Assembly: GCA_030615235.1 (NCBI GenBank)
Contig: JAUWZR010000075.1
Coordinates: forward strand, 1-10,183
Reading direction: 5' to 3'
DNA: 10,183 nt
Origin: Promethearchaeota archaeon
Lineage (GTDB): Archaea; Asgardarchaeota; Lokiarchaeia; Sigyniarchaeales; SOKP01
The notes beneath the pieces are model-generated. The model did no database searches, was not told the origin of the DNA, and saw only the letters and a list, made by a program, of their open reading frames with translations. Positions 1 to 6,255 of the stretch are shown one piece after another. Every line of letters begins with the position of its first letter. Position 1 is the stretch's first letter. Both the position numbers and the translations under genes were made by a program.

Positions 1-842
1 ATTCCAGCAAAAAAAACGAATATATGAATGATACCAGCCATATATAACATATAGGAAAAGATAAAACCCGTAATGATATAAATTTGTGGTCCCGCTGCGT
101 TTTTTTCTTTGTTTCTCAACATAGATTTAGTTAAAAAATTAAAAATTGAATATTCGGGCCCCCAAACGATTCGAATTATATCTGATACAATAACAAACGC
201 TAAAGCACCAATTAACGCAAACATAGTGACCTCAACTACTGCTTGAAAATCTCCAAATCCAAAAGGATAAGTAGATAAATTACCCCATAGAAAATTGTAT
301 GAAGGTTCAAGCTGCTGAATCATGTTAATGATACCGTCATTTACCAAGGATGTTAGTGGAGGTAATGCTAAAAATCCAAAGAACGCAATAAGTAATAAAA
401 ATCCTGAAAGATGGAAACTTTTTCGAATTAACTCCATTCTAAAAGGGATATCATCTTTATAGGGATTTTCTTGAGTCATCTTCCGGATATATCTTCTTAA
501 GATCGATTCCTTTCTTGACCCAACCTCACCATTATCTGTTTCTCTCCTCATCCTCTTGATATCAACCCTAATAATAGATGTAAAGATGAGGTTTGCCACA
601 AGAATCATTCCAATCCACCACACCATAAATCCCATATAAGGATAAGTAAAAAATCCAACTACCGAGTTGTAATATCCAAAAATTAAGTAGCATACACCGC
701 ATAGTATTGAAGAAATTCCACCATAAGAGTTTTTGGCTCTATAACCCTTCACCCCAATATAATACATCAAACTCATTAAAGTAAAGAAAAATAGCGTAAA
801 AGTTGTGTTATAAAGATTCTCCACAAAAACCCAATAATCCAT
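1..842 (-). CDS. CTP-dependent polyprenol/phytol/diacylglycerol kinase-like membrane protein (C-terminus cut off)
   Basis: Reading the minus strand from the ATG at 842 gives 280 codons with no stop, running off the left window edge, so the gene is partial at its 3' end. The product is strongly hydrophobic, with membrane segments near residues 12-30, 45-58, 68-90, 145-162, 203-220 and 255-278, and a basic loop near 92-122. Two features resemble the dolichol kinase (Sec59)/phytol kinase (VTE5)/Dgk1 family: an RKxFH motif at 140-144 just before a membrane helix, and a stretch at 243-262 with Arg243, Glu246 and Gly251-Pro252 before another helix. Members of that family phosphorylate isoprenoid alcohols or diacylglycerol with CTP. 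The C-terminal part, where the family carries further conserved residues, is outside the window, so neither activity nor substrate can be settled. The start is the first in-frame ATG; no strong ribosome binding site precedes it. The gene is divergent from the Roadblock gene. Confidence 0.6.
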   Translation of the reverse strand, partial: MDYWVFVENLYNTTFTLFFFTLMSLMYYIGVKGYRAKNSYGGISSILCGVCYLIFGYYNSVVGFFTYPYMGFMVWWIGMILVANLIFTSIIRVDIKRMRRETDNGEVGSRKESILRRYIRKMTQENPYKDDIPFRMELIRKSFHLSGFLLLIAFFGFLALPPLTSLVNDGIINMIQQLEPSYNFLWGNLSTYPFGFGDFQAVVEVTMFALIGALAFVIVSDIIRIVWGPEYSIFNFLTKSMLRNKEKNAAGPQIYIITGFIFSYMLYMAGIIHIFVFFAG

Positions 843-928
843 GATAGCAGTATAATTGGTTATTTTAATTATTTTTATAATTAATCATCAATTAATTATT
901 CTTTTATTTATACATTTAGCTTTAAAAT

Positions 929-960
929 TGAGTCAAACTGAAATCAAATTTGAGTCAAAC
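929..960. repeat. 11-bp direct repeat with 21-bp period
   Basis: TTGAGTCAAAC occurs perfectly at 929-939 and 950-960, so the two copies are 21 bp apart, about two helical turns. It lies roughly 90 bp upstream of the left membrane-kinase gene and about 285 bp upstream of the Roadblock gene. Same-face spacing is typical of paired protein-binding sites. The function is inferred only from position and spacing. Confidence 0.4.
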
Positions 961-1224
961 CCTAGAAATACTACTATGTCTTTTGTTTTTATTGCAAAAA
1001 ATAAGAAGACTAATATCATTTTCACTGAGAGGTTTAGCCATTTATTATCTTCATCCACATATTATAAACTTTAATAAATCATTAATATAGAAGATTTTTA
1101 TATAGATAACGAATAAAAAATAAATAAATAAATAAATACTATAAATCTATTTAGATTATAAGTTAAAAATAATCTCAATTCTATTATATTACAATATATT
1201 TATCTAATAAAATCACTATTTACA

Positions 1225-1234
1225 GAGAAGGAGA
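1225..1234 (+). promoter_or_regulatory. Shine-Dalgarno sequence of the Roadblock gene
   Basis: GAGAAGGAGA contains AGGAG (1229-1233), a good match to the archaeal anti-Shine-Dalgarno. It sits 3 nt from a TTG at 1237 and 12 nt from an ATG at 1246, so neither spacing is ideal and the start is not settled by it. Confidence 0.6.
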
Positions 1235-1245
1235 AATTGTCAGTA

Positions 1246-1611
1246 ATGGAGTCTGTCGAAACTTTAGATGACCTTTTGAAAAAATTACTCGGAGCTATTC
1301 CAGAAGTAAAGTCTGCTGCTATTGTATCGGCTGAGGGTTTACCGATTGCCTCTGCACTCCCCCAAGGCGTTGACGAAACGAGAATTGCCGCGATGACTGC
1401 TGCTTTACTCTCTTTATCCGAAAGGGCTATAATAGAGATGGCTAAAGGGTCTTTTGACCAATTATATATTCGGGGGTCGAACGGTTATCTTTTGGTCATG
1501 CAGGCTGGCCCAAACGCGGTTTTGACTGTTTCTACAACTAAGGAAGTACGGCTCGGGTTAATCCTGTTAGATTGCCGAAGGACATGCGAAAAAATAGCTC
1601 AATTGATTTAA
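1246..1611 (+). CDS. Roadblock/LC7 domain protein
   Basis: A 121-residue single-domain protein of the Roadblock/LC7 (longin-related) superfamily. Visible signatures are an N-terminal amphipathic helix (about 5-18), the strand-turn AAIVSAEGLPIAS (24-36), a long helix (about 44-67) and the strand pairs YIRGSNGYLLVM and AVLTVSTT (74-97), ending in a Cys-containing helix. In other organisms such proteins form homodimers or heterodimers that act as scaffolds or regulators of small GTPases (MglB with MglA, Ragulator with Rag GTPases). Asgard genomes encode many of them, but no GTPase is visible here, so the partner is unknown. A TTG at 1237 would add MSV to the N-terminus. The gene stands 149 bp before rpoE', too far to assume one operon. 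Confidence 0.9.
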   Translation: MESVETLDDLLKKLLGAIPEVKSAAIVSAEGLPIASALPQGVDETRIAAMTAALLSLSERAIIEMAKGSFDQLYIRGSNGYLLVMQAGPNAVLTVSTTKEVRLGLILLDCRRTCEKIAQLI

Positions 1612-1706
1612 AATATCTTCTATCTCTGTCCAAGCCTAATACTTTCAAAATTTAATATTTGAATTAATCAAAACCACAAATTTTTAATTTTATGCTTAAT
1701 TTGCTT

Positions 1707-1720
1707 TAGTAATATTACTA
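1707..1720. promoter_or_regulatory. 14-bp perfect palindrome upstream of rpoE'
   Basis: TAGTAATATTACTA is a perfect palindrome with no spacer. Its right end is 40 nt before the rpoE' start codon, about where a promoter would be expected, and its AT-rich centre is TATA-like. It could be a core promoter element, an operator, or chance in AT-rich DNA. Confidence 0.35.
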
Positions 1721-1760
1721 TTATTTACTTTAAGTTAACCAAAATAACGGGTATGCTGAA

Positions 1761-2366
1761 ATGTTTAAAATATTCTCCATAAGTACTAAGGTCGAGATAC
1801 CCCCATTTTTATTCGGTCAACCTAAGGAGACCAGCGCAAGAATTATTCTTAGCGAGGAATACGAGGGTATAATTACGCGAGATTATGGATTTATTATTGC
1901 GATCGTTGATGTACTTGATGTAGGGCAGGGTATCATTATTCCTGGAAATGCTAACACTTTCCACCAAGTTGAATTCTCCATTCTCGCATTTAGACCAAAG
2001 CTTGGTGAGGTAGTGGAGGGAGAAGTCGTGGAATTGGTTGATTTTGGAGCTTTTTGCCGACTTGGGCCATTAGATGGATTGGTTCATGTTTCCCAAATTT
2101 GCGACGATTATATATCGTATGAACAAGTAGGAAATCGATTTATAGGCAAAGAGACGGGGAAAATACTTGAAGTCAATAATGATGTAAGAACTAAAGTGAT
2201 CGCAGTTTCCTTAGGCACTGGGCGTAGTGGTAAACTTGGTTTAACGATGAGACAGAAATTCTTAGGAAAACTCGATTGGATTGAAGCTGATGTTGCAGAA
2301 GAATATGCAAATATCGAGGCCAAAAAGTTAAAAGCTTCAGAGGAAGAGGAAGTCAGCGAGGAATAA
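1761..2366 (+). CDS. rpoE1: DNA-directed RNA polymerase subunit Rpo7 (RpoE', RPB7 homologue)
   Basis: This 201-residue protein is the archaeal counterpart of eukaryotic RPB7. With Rpo4 it forms the polymerase stalk, which binds emerging RNA and supports open-complex formation and termination. The N-terminal RNP-like domain (about 1-78) carries the typical start with the IPP motif near residue 13 and the GxxxPGN region near 57-63. An S1/OB RNA-binding domain follows at about 79-165, with EGEVVELVDFGAFCRLGP (86-103) and GLVHVSQI (106-113) as clear S1 strands. It is slightly longer than the usual length of about 190 residues because of a charged tail ending in a Glu run. spt4 follows 44 bp downstream, the usual archaeal order. 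The ATG at 1753 is out of frame, so 1761 is the start. No strong ribosome binding site is visible. Confidence 0.95.
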   Translation: MFKIFSISTKVEIPPFLFGQPKETSARIILSEEYEGIITRDYGFIIAIVDVLDVGQGIIIPGNANTFHQVEFSILAFRPKLGEVVEGEVVELVDFGAFCRLGPLDGLVHVSQICDDYISYEQVGNRFIGKETGKILEVNNDVRTKVIAVSLGTGRSGKLGLTMRQKFLGKLDWIEADVAEEYANIEAKKLKASEEEEVSEE

Positions 2367-2398
2367 CGATTAAGCAAAAACAAATTAAAACAATTTAA

Positions 2399-2402
2399 GA
2401 GG
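2399..2402 (+). promoter_or_regulatory. Shine-Dalgarno sequence of spt4
   Basis: GAGG within AAGAGGAA lies 8 nt before the ATG at 2411, a normal spacing. It supports this start and translation from a shared transcript with rpoE'. Confidence 0.55.
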
Positions 2403-2410
2403 AATACATA

Positions 2411-2605
2411 ATGAAAAAACTCGAAAAGGCCTGTAAAAATTGCCACCTGATGACTAAAAATCCGATAGTTTGTCCAAAATGTAAAACGCATAGCCTTAGT
2501 GAAGATTATACGGGTGAGGTCATAATAATTGACCCAAAAAACTCGGAAATGGCGAGTTATCTTAAAATCCATTTTCCTGGAAAATATGCTTTAAGAGTTC
2601 GCTGA
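2411..2605 (+). CDS. spt4: Transcription elongation factor Spt4 (RpoE'')
   Basis: A 64-residue zinc-ribbon protein. Cys8 and Cys11 (CKNC) and Cys21 and Cys24 (CPKC) form the four-cysteine zinc site. The GEVIIIDPKNSEMA stretch (35-48) and the C-terminal GKYALRVR are typical of archaeal Spt4. It pairs with the NGN domain of Spt5 to form the processivity factor DSIF that clamps RNA polymerase; spt5 is not in this window. It follows rpoE' closely and very likely shares its transcript. The full expected archaeal length is present. A short hairpin with a T-run lies directly downstream, and the next gene faces it. Confidence 0.95.
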   Translation: MKKLEKACKNCHLMTKNPIVCPKCKTHSLSEDYTGEVIIIDPKNSEMASYLKIHFPGKYALRVR

Positions 2606-2632
2606 GCTAGGCTCGTAAGTGAATTATTTTTT
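2604..2632 (+). terminator. Hairpin plus T-run after spt4
   Basis: GAGC-TAG-GCTC (2604-2614) can form a 4-bp stem that begins inside the spt4 stop codon. It is followed after 12 bases by a run of six T (2627-2632). Archaeal termination mainly needs the T-run, and this one lies between two convergent genes, where a terminator is expected. The stem is weak. Confidence 0.45.
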
Positions 2633-2642
2633 CTATTAAATA

Positions 2643-3224
2643 TTACTTCATCATTCTTACGAATTTATCTACTACTTTTTGAATTCTTTTCTCAATGTCA
2701 ACCATAACGATTCCTTCTGGGATTGGTTTCTTCGAATCAGTGACAGGTGGTTGACCGTAAAAGACTAAGTTTTTTACTTTATCATTGAGAATGATGCTTA
2801 AAACCAGCGGTAAGACGAGTAAATCCTCCTCTCCTTCGATAACTCTCAATAGGGTTCTTTTTTTGGATTTAACTATTTCATCTAAAAGCGTAAAGCTTTC
2901 TCTCTTTATCCCTCCCTCAAGATTTTCAAATTCAATAATTTCTTCAAAAAAATCTTCGACCTCAATCTCAATACGGTTTCTTTGAGTTTTTTCATCTACA
3001 ATACAGAGCGATATAAATGGTTTTAAAAAGTTACTTGCGAGGAAATCTTGTGTGACTATATCGCCTACTAAATAAACTGATACTTCAAACCCTTTCGTAA
3101 GATATTCTTTTATGGCCTTTTCTACTTCAATAATCGTTTCTTCTCGGGTTCCTGCGTATAATTTGCCTAACGGCTGAGAGAACTTGTGTCTTTCATTCGG
3201 TGGAATCTTTAAATTTTCATTCAT
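2643..3224 (-). CDS. GTP-dependent dephospho-CoA kinase (DUF359 family)
   Basis: A 193-residue protein of the DUF359 family, shown in Thermococcus kodakarensis to phosphorylate dephospho-CoA with GTP, the last step of archaeal CoA synthesis. Family motifs appear in order: PLGKLYAG (18-25), VGDIVT (53-58), IVDEKTxR (75-82), the acidic EGEEDLLVLP (130-139), YGQPP (156-160) and EGIVMV (170-175). Asp55 and Asp77-Lys79 match the nucleotide-binding region described for the family. A segment of about eight residues separates YGQPP from EGIVMV, where I expect a tighter join. Its ATG overlaps the stop of the upstream membrane-protein gene as ATGA, so translation is probably coupled. In many archaea this gene lies between spt4 and rps24e in the same direction; here it is inverted. 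Confidence 0.9.
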   Translation of the reverse strand: MNENLKIPPNERHKFSQPLGKLYAGTREETIIEVEKAIKEYLTKGFEVSVYLVGDIVTQDFLASNFLKPFISLCIVDEKTQRNRIEIEVEDFFEEIIEFENLEGGIKRESFTLLDEIVKSKKRTLLRVIEGEEDLLVLPLVLSIILNDKVKNLVFYGQPPVTDSKKPIPEGIVMVDIEKRIQKVVDKFVRMMK

Positions 3225-3445
3225 TTTCTTTTCTCAGGTTTTATTAACTTTGTTTTTACATAGAGTTTTACTGTTACAATAAATAGCAGTACCCATAATA
3301 ATAAGCTAATTATAAATATCCAAGCGTAGATTCCAACTAGTATATTTCCTAAGGTCAAAAAAATAATGAGCATACAAATTATTAGAATTATTTCGATGAG
3401 CATCAAAACTCTTGCTTTCGTAGCAGACCTTTTATATTCAGCCAT
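3221..3445 (-). CDS. Small two-helix membrane protein, unknown function
   Basis: I do not recognise this 74-residue protein. It begins with a short basic segment (KRSATKAR, 5-12), then has two hydrophobic helices at about 13-33 and 36-60 joined by a tight Gly-Asn turn, and ends in a Lys-rich tail. By the positive-inside rule both ends should be cytoplasmic, a helical hairpin. Its TGA overlaps the ATG of the dephospho-CoA kinase gene by 4 bp, so the two form a translationally coupled pair. That arrangement argues for a real gene even though the sequence itself is not diagnostic. No ribosome binding site is clear. The pairing may be simple co-transcription rather than shared function. Confidence 0.7.
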   Translation of the reverse strand: MAEYKRSATKARVLMLIEIILIICMLIIFLTLGNILVGIYAWIFIISLLLWVLLFIVTVKLYVKTKLIKPEKRK

Positions 3446-3562
3446 TGTTTTCTAATAAAAAAGCAAAATTTTATTTTTCAATATTCTTTTAATCTTTTAT
3501 AACTCAGAATTATCTTTAAATTAACTGATTAACTGAGAATAACTGTTGTTAAAAGACTCGAA
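3446..3562. promoter_or_regulatory. Divergent promoter region between the membrane-protein/CoA-kinase pair and rps24e
   Basis: 117 bp separate two divergent starts. On the plus strand CTTTAAATT (about 3514-3522) is a TATA-like box about 45 bp before the rps24e ATG. Directly after it TTAACTGA is repeated in tandem (3521-3528, 3529-3536). AACTCAGAAT (3501-3510) and AACTGAGAAT (3531-3540) differ at one base. No strong Shine-Dalgarno precedes either gene. Confidence 0.4.
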
Positions 3563-3919
3563 ATGTCGTTCAATATTGAAATTTTAGAGGAGAAGAAAAA
3601 CCCGGTAATCGATCGTACTGAGGTTAAATTTAGAATCGAACACCTCGATGCCAGTACGCCTAATAGGTTAGAGGTTAAAAAGAAAATTGCAGCTATGAAA
3701 AACGCAAAAGAAAAGTACACTATCATTCGAAAAATTCAAACTCAATTCGGTAGCTCGTACGATATTGGTTTAGTAAACATTTATCAGGATTCTAAAGAGC
3801 TTCAATTCTATGAGCCTTTCCACATTCAAGTAAGGAATTTACCAAAAGATACTCGATCAGAGATTTACAAGTTAAAGAAGAGGAAAGAACCATATAAGCA
3901 CCTATTTGAATACGATTAA
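3563..3919 (+). CDS. rps24e: 30S ribosomal protein eS24
   Basis: A 118-residue protein of the eS24 family, a small-subunit protein shared by archaea and eukaryotes. Typical features are the N-terminal strand with NPVIDRTEVKFRIEH (13-27), the STPNRLEVKKKIA segment (31-43), the KYTIIRKIQTQFGSS stretch (51-65) ending in the conserved FG turn, and a basic C-terminal helix (KLKKRKEPYKH). It is slightly longer than many archaeal homologues because of the C-terminal end. rps27ae starts 26 bp downstream, the conserved archaeal pairing, so they are probably co-transcribed. The gene is divergent from the two-gene membrane-protein/CoA-kinase unit. Confidence 0.95.
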   Translation: MSFNIEILEEKKNPVIDRTEVKFRIEHLDASTPNRLEVKKKIAAMKNAKEKYTIIRKIQTQFGSSYDIGLVNIYQDSKELQFYEPFHIQVRNLPKDTRSEIYKLKKRKEPYKHLFEYD

Positions 3920-3945
3920 AATTATTTATAAGAAAATGAATTACT

Positions 3946-4167
3946 ATGACAGATGCATCAAAATATTATAAAATTGACGATGGTAAATTAGTAAGGACTC
4001 ATCGTGTGTGCCCCAAGTGCGGGCCATCGTATTTTCTCGCTGACCATTACGATAGATCTTCATGCGGGAATTGTGGATACACTGTTTTTAAAAGGAAAGG
4101 AAAAAAAGGAGCAGCTACCGTCGCTCGAAGTAGAAGAACGCCTCGAAAGCGTACTAAGTCAACCTGA
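3946..4167 (+). CDS. rps27ae: 30S ribosomal protein eS31 (S27ae)
   Basis: A 73-residue zinc-ribbon ribosomal protein. The KYYKIDDGKLVRTHRVCPKC opening and two Cys pairs (Cys22/Cys25 and Cys40/Cys43, the latter as CGNCGY) form the zinc site. The conserved CGPSYFLADHYDR core (25-37) identifies the family. In eukaryotes the same domain is fused behind ubiquitin; here, as in other archaea, it stands alone. The tail beyond residue 49 is a Lys/Arg-rich extension that makes the protein somewhat longer than compact archaeal versions. It follows rps24e by 26 bp. The downstream gap to kae1 is T-rich. Confidence 0.95.
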   Translation: MTDASKYYKIDDGKLVRTHRVCPKCGPSYFLADHYDRSSCGNCGYTVFKRKGKKGAATVARSRRTPRKRTKST

Positions 4168-4254
4168 ATATAAACAGCAGCTAATTTTCTTTCTATTTCA
4201 TCGTTTCTTTTATTGCACTCACCAACATAACTATATGCATTTTAGGCGAAATTT

Positions 4255-5268
4255 ATGAATTTGAAGAATAATCTAACGCTTGGAATCGAATCCACGGCAC
4301 ATACCTGGAGTGTCGGAATAGTAGATTTCAGTGGAAAAGTTCTCAGTTTAGTGAATGACACATTTATCCCTGAAAAGGGGGGAATTCACCCAATATTGGT
4401 AAAGGAGCAACATTTAAACAATTTTATGGGTATAATCAATAAGGCTTTAGACGATGCTTCGATTTCAATTAAAGATATTGATCTTATAGCATTCAGTAAA
4501 AGTCCTGGTTTAGGACAAATTCTAAAAATAGGCGCTCATGTTGCGAGAATGCTTAGTCAACTTTTAGGAATACCGATAGTTGGTGTAAATCATTGTATTG
4601 CTCACATTGAAATCGGACGATTTTTGTGCAAAATAGATGACCCCCTCACGTTATATGTTTCAGGAGGAAATACGATAGTTAGTGCTTATGAGTCTGGTCG
4701 TTATCAAATTTTTGGAGAAACATTAGATATTCCTGTTGGTAATTTAATAGATTCATTTGCTCGTGATGTTGGGATACCACATCCTGGTGGTCCAAAAGTT
4801 GAAGCATTAGCTCGTAAGTCAGATAACTACTTACGCTTGCCGTACGTTGTAAAAGGTATGGACTTATCCTTTTCTGGGCTCTATTCTGCGGCTAAAAGGT
4901 TGATTGAATCGAAGGATTACAAAAATAAATATACCCTAAATGATATCGCTAATTCCCTTCAAGAAACAGCGTTTGCCATGCTTACTGAAGTGACCGAAAG
5001 AGCTTTAGCTCACACGGGAAAAAGTGAAGTCTTGTTAACTGGCGGAGTGGCTGCTAATAAACGATTACAAGAAATGGTTAGATACATCAGTAAAGAGCAT
5101 GGTGCAAGATTTGAGGTTGTTCCCCTTAAATACGCAGGAGATAATGGAGCTATGATTGCGTGGACGGGTATTTTGAGGTATAAGGCTATTGGAGGTAATA
5201 CCCTCTCAGAAACCCAGATAAATCCGAAAGAACGAATGGATCAAATAACAATCCCATGGAGATCATAG
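4255..5268 (+). CDS. kae1: KEOPS subunit Kae1, tRNA N6-threonylcarbamoyladenosine synthase catalytic subunit
   Basis: A 337-residue ASKHA-fold protein of the universal Kae1/TsaD/OSGEP family. It transfers the threonylcarbamoyl group to A37 of ANN-decoding tRNAs. The family pattern is complete: LGIESTAH (9-16); the NHCIAHIE metal site with His113 and His117; YVSGGNT (134-140) for nucleotide phosphates; GETLDIPVGNLIDSFAR (154-170); GGPKVE (178-183); DLSFSGL (203-209); LLTGGVAAN (260-268); and YAGDNGAMIAWTG (293-305), with Asp296 the expected second metal ligand. All catalytic residues I can check are present. It is unfused and followed after 13 bp by bud32, its regulatory partner; other KEOPS subunits are not in the window. 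An AGGCG-like element lies about 8 nt before the ATG. Confidence 0.97.
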   Translation: MNLKNNLTLGIESTAHTWSVGIVDFSGKVLSLVNDTFIPEKGGIHPILVKEQHLNNFMGIINKALDDASISIKDIDLIAFSKSPGLGQILKIGAHVARMLSQLLGIPIVGVNHCIAHIEIGRFLCKIDDPLTLYVSGGNTIVSAYESGRYQIFGETLDIPVGNLIDSFARDVGIPHPGGPKVEALARKSDNYLRLPYVVKGMDLSFSGLYSAAKRLIESKDYKNKYTLNDIANSLQETAFAMLTEVTERALAHTGKSEVLLTGGVAANKRLQEMVRYISKEHGARFEVVPLKYAGDNGAMIAWTGILRYKAIGGNTLSETQINPKERMDQITIPWRS

Positions 5269-5271
5269 GTG
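5267..5271 (+). promoter_or_regulatory. Shine-Dalgarno sequence deciding the TTG start of bud32
   Basis: AGGTG overlaps the kae1 stop codon and matches the anti-Shine-Dalgarno core. It lies 10 nt before the TTG at 5282. The GTG at 5269 is in a different frame, and no ATG is available before the conserved N-terminus, so TTG is the most likely start. Confidence 0.55.
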
Positions 5272-5281
5272 TTGTATTAAA

Positions 5282-5956
5282 TTGTCGAACGAGATTATTG
5301 TTGAAAAACTAATTCACAAGGGAGCAGAAGCTAGTCTTTATTATGGTTCTTGGTTTGGAAAGGAAGCCATTTTTAAAAAGCGAATTCCTAAAGGATATCG
5401 CATAGAACAAATCGACAAGATTCTCCGCTATAATCGAACTCTTAACGAAGCTAAAGCGTTAATCAGAGTCAAAAATTATGGTGTGTTAGTCCCTCCTGTG
5501 TACGAAATTGATATTGAAAACTCGACAATTGTAATGAAATATATAAAAGGTGAAAAATTAAAAGATATTTTAAATTCGTTGACTACTACAAAGAAAGTGC
5601 AATACTTAAAAGAAATAGGAAAGATTATAGCGTATTTGCATAAAAATGGTCATATTCATGGTGATATCACTACAAGTAACATAATCCTAACCCCAACTCA
5701 AGAATTATTTATCATTGATTTTGGTTTACATGATTACTCTGATTCAATTGAGGATAAAAGCACTGATCTTCATTTATTTAAGAGAGTTTTGATCTCATCA
5801 CATGGAAGCGATTATACCATCTGTTTTGACGCCTTTCTTGAAGGATATCGCGAAGGATATGGGATAGAGAAAATCAATGAATGTAGAGATATTTTAAAGA
5901 ACATATCAATAATTGAAACGAGAGGCCGATACGTAAAAAAAGAAGATAGATTATAA
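5282..5956 (+). CDS. bud32: KEOPS subunit Bud32, atypical Ser/Thr kinase/ATPase
   Basis: A 224-residue protein of the Bud32/PRPK (piD261) family, the ATPase of the KEOPS complex that works on Kae1 during t6A synthesis. It has a minimal kinase lobe with the K/R-rich AIFKKRIPKGYR (29-40), the helix Glu in LNEAKAL (54-60), the hinge IVMKYIKGEKL (83-93), the catalytic loop HGDITTSNII (126-135; Asp128, Asn133) and the metal-binding DFG (146-148). The DKSTDLHLFKRVL (158-170) and near-terminal TRGRYVKKE (213-221) segments are Bud32 hallmarks. It starts with TTG, 13 bp after kae1, and is clearly co-transcribed with it. In several euryarchaea the two are one fused protein; here they are separate. Length is normal for archaea. 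Confidence 0.95.
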   Translation: MSNEIIVEKLIHKGAEASLYYGSWFGKEAIFKKRIPKGYRIEQIDKILRYNRTLNEAKALIRVKNYGVLVPPVYEIDIENSTIVMKYIKGEKLKDILNSLTTTKKVQYLKEIGKIIAYLHKNGHIHGDITTSNIILTPTQELFIIDFGLHDYSDSIEDKSTDLHLFKRVLISSHGSDYTICFDAFLEGYREGYGIEKINECRDILKNISIIETRGRYVKKEDRL

Positions 5957-6255
5957 AAATAAAATTTTTTCAATCGACTTTATATTAATAACATTAAATG
6001 TTCATTTTAAAGATAAAGGCATCAAAATTATTTACATCTGATATAGGCGCCTTTAAATGCCTTTAAATACAGAGAGATAATTTTATATACAAGTTTAACT
6101 TATATTTTATTATCAAAAAGTTGGATTTAGTTAAGGGTTAATAATATAAGATAATTTTTCTTACTAGTTAATTCACTTTTCTGAACCTCATTTTGAAATT
6201 AATAACTTTAGTGAATTTAATTTTGCCGAATCCTAAGAAAGAGAAAAAACCTACC
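5957..6255. promoter_or_regulatory. Intergenic leader of the ribbon-helix-helix gene
   Basis: About 300 bp with no convincing gene. It contains a tandem 10-bp repeat at 6049-6068, TATA-like TTTAAATAC at its right end, and a second TATA-like TTTTATATAC near 6080-6089. If either box drives the regulator gene, the 5' leader would be more than 140 nt long. The frame is open back to a TTG at 6193, but that extension is Lys-rich and does not resemble the family N-terminus. Confidence 0.4.
6049..6068. repeat. Tandem 10-bp repeat, candidate operator
   Basis: GCCTTTAAAT occurs twice back to back (6049-6058, 6059-6068), giving one-helical-turn phasing. An inverted partial copy, TAAAGGCA, lies nearby around 6014-6021. 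The second copy merges with a TATA-like TTTAAATAC. Ribbon-helix-helix dimers commonly bind short repeated half-sites near their own promoters, so autoregulation by the downstream gene is plausible but inferred. Confidence 0.45.

Larger units (their letters stand above)
843..1245. other. AT-rich divergent intergenic region with short repeats
   Basis: About 400 bases between two divergent genes with no credible coding sequence. It holds an 11-bp direct repeat TTGAGTCAAAC (929-939 and 950-960), a run of AAAT units near 1116-1137, and a small palindrome AATCTA-TT-TAGATT (1144-1157). Weak TATA-like stretches lie on the minus strand near 872-881, about 35 bases upstream of the left gene's ATG, and on the plus strand near 1194-1203, ahead of the Roadblock gene. 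A 72-codon open frame at 856-1074 is low-complexity and is not considered real. Confidence 0.5.

Noticed and set aside
856..1074. 72-codon plus-strand open frame in the left intergenic region
   Set aside because: Low-complexity, AT-driven composition, no domain, no ribosome binding site, and it spans the direct repeat. It looks like chance.
1116..1137. AAAT-repeat tract as a CRISPR or mobile-element remnant
   Set aside because: A simple microsatellite-like run only, with no spacers, terminal inverted repeats or target duplications.
2108..2572. 154-codon minus-strand open frame opposite rpoE' and spt4
   Set aside because: It lies antisense to two clearly conserved genes and its translation has no recognisable features.
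2785..2985. 66-codon plus-strand frame opposite the dephospho-CoA kinase
   Set aside because: Ser/Lys-rich shadow of a conserved gene on the other strand.
3529..3726. 65-codon minus-strand frame over the rps24e promoter and start
   Set aside because: Its hydrophobic appearance comes from the complement of Lys/Glu-rich rps24e codons; no independent support.
4004..4258. 84-codon frame overlapping rps27ae
   Set aside because: Out-of-frame reading of the conserved eS31 gene.
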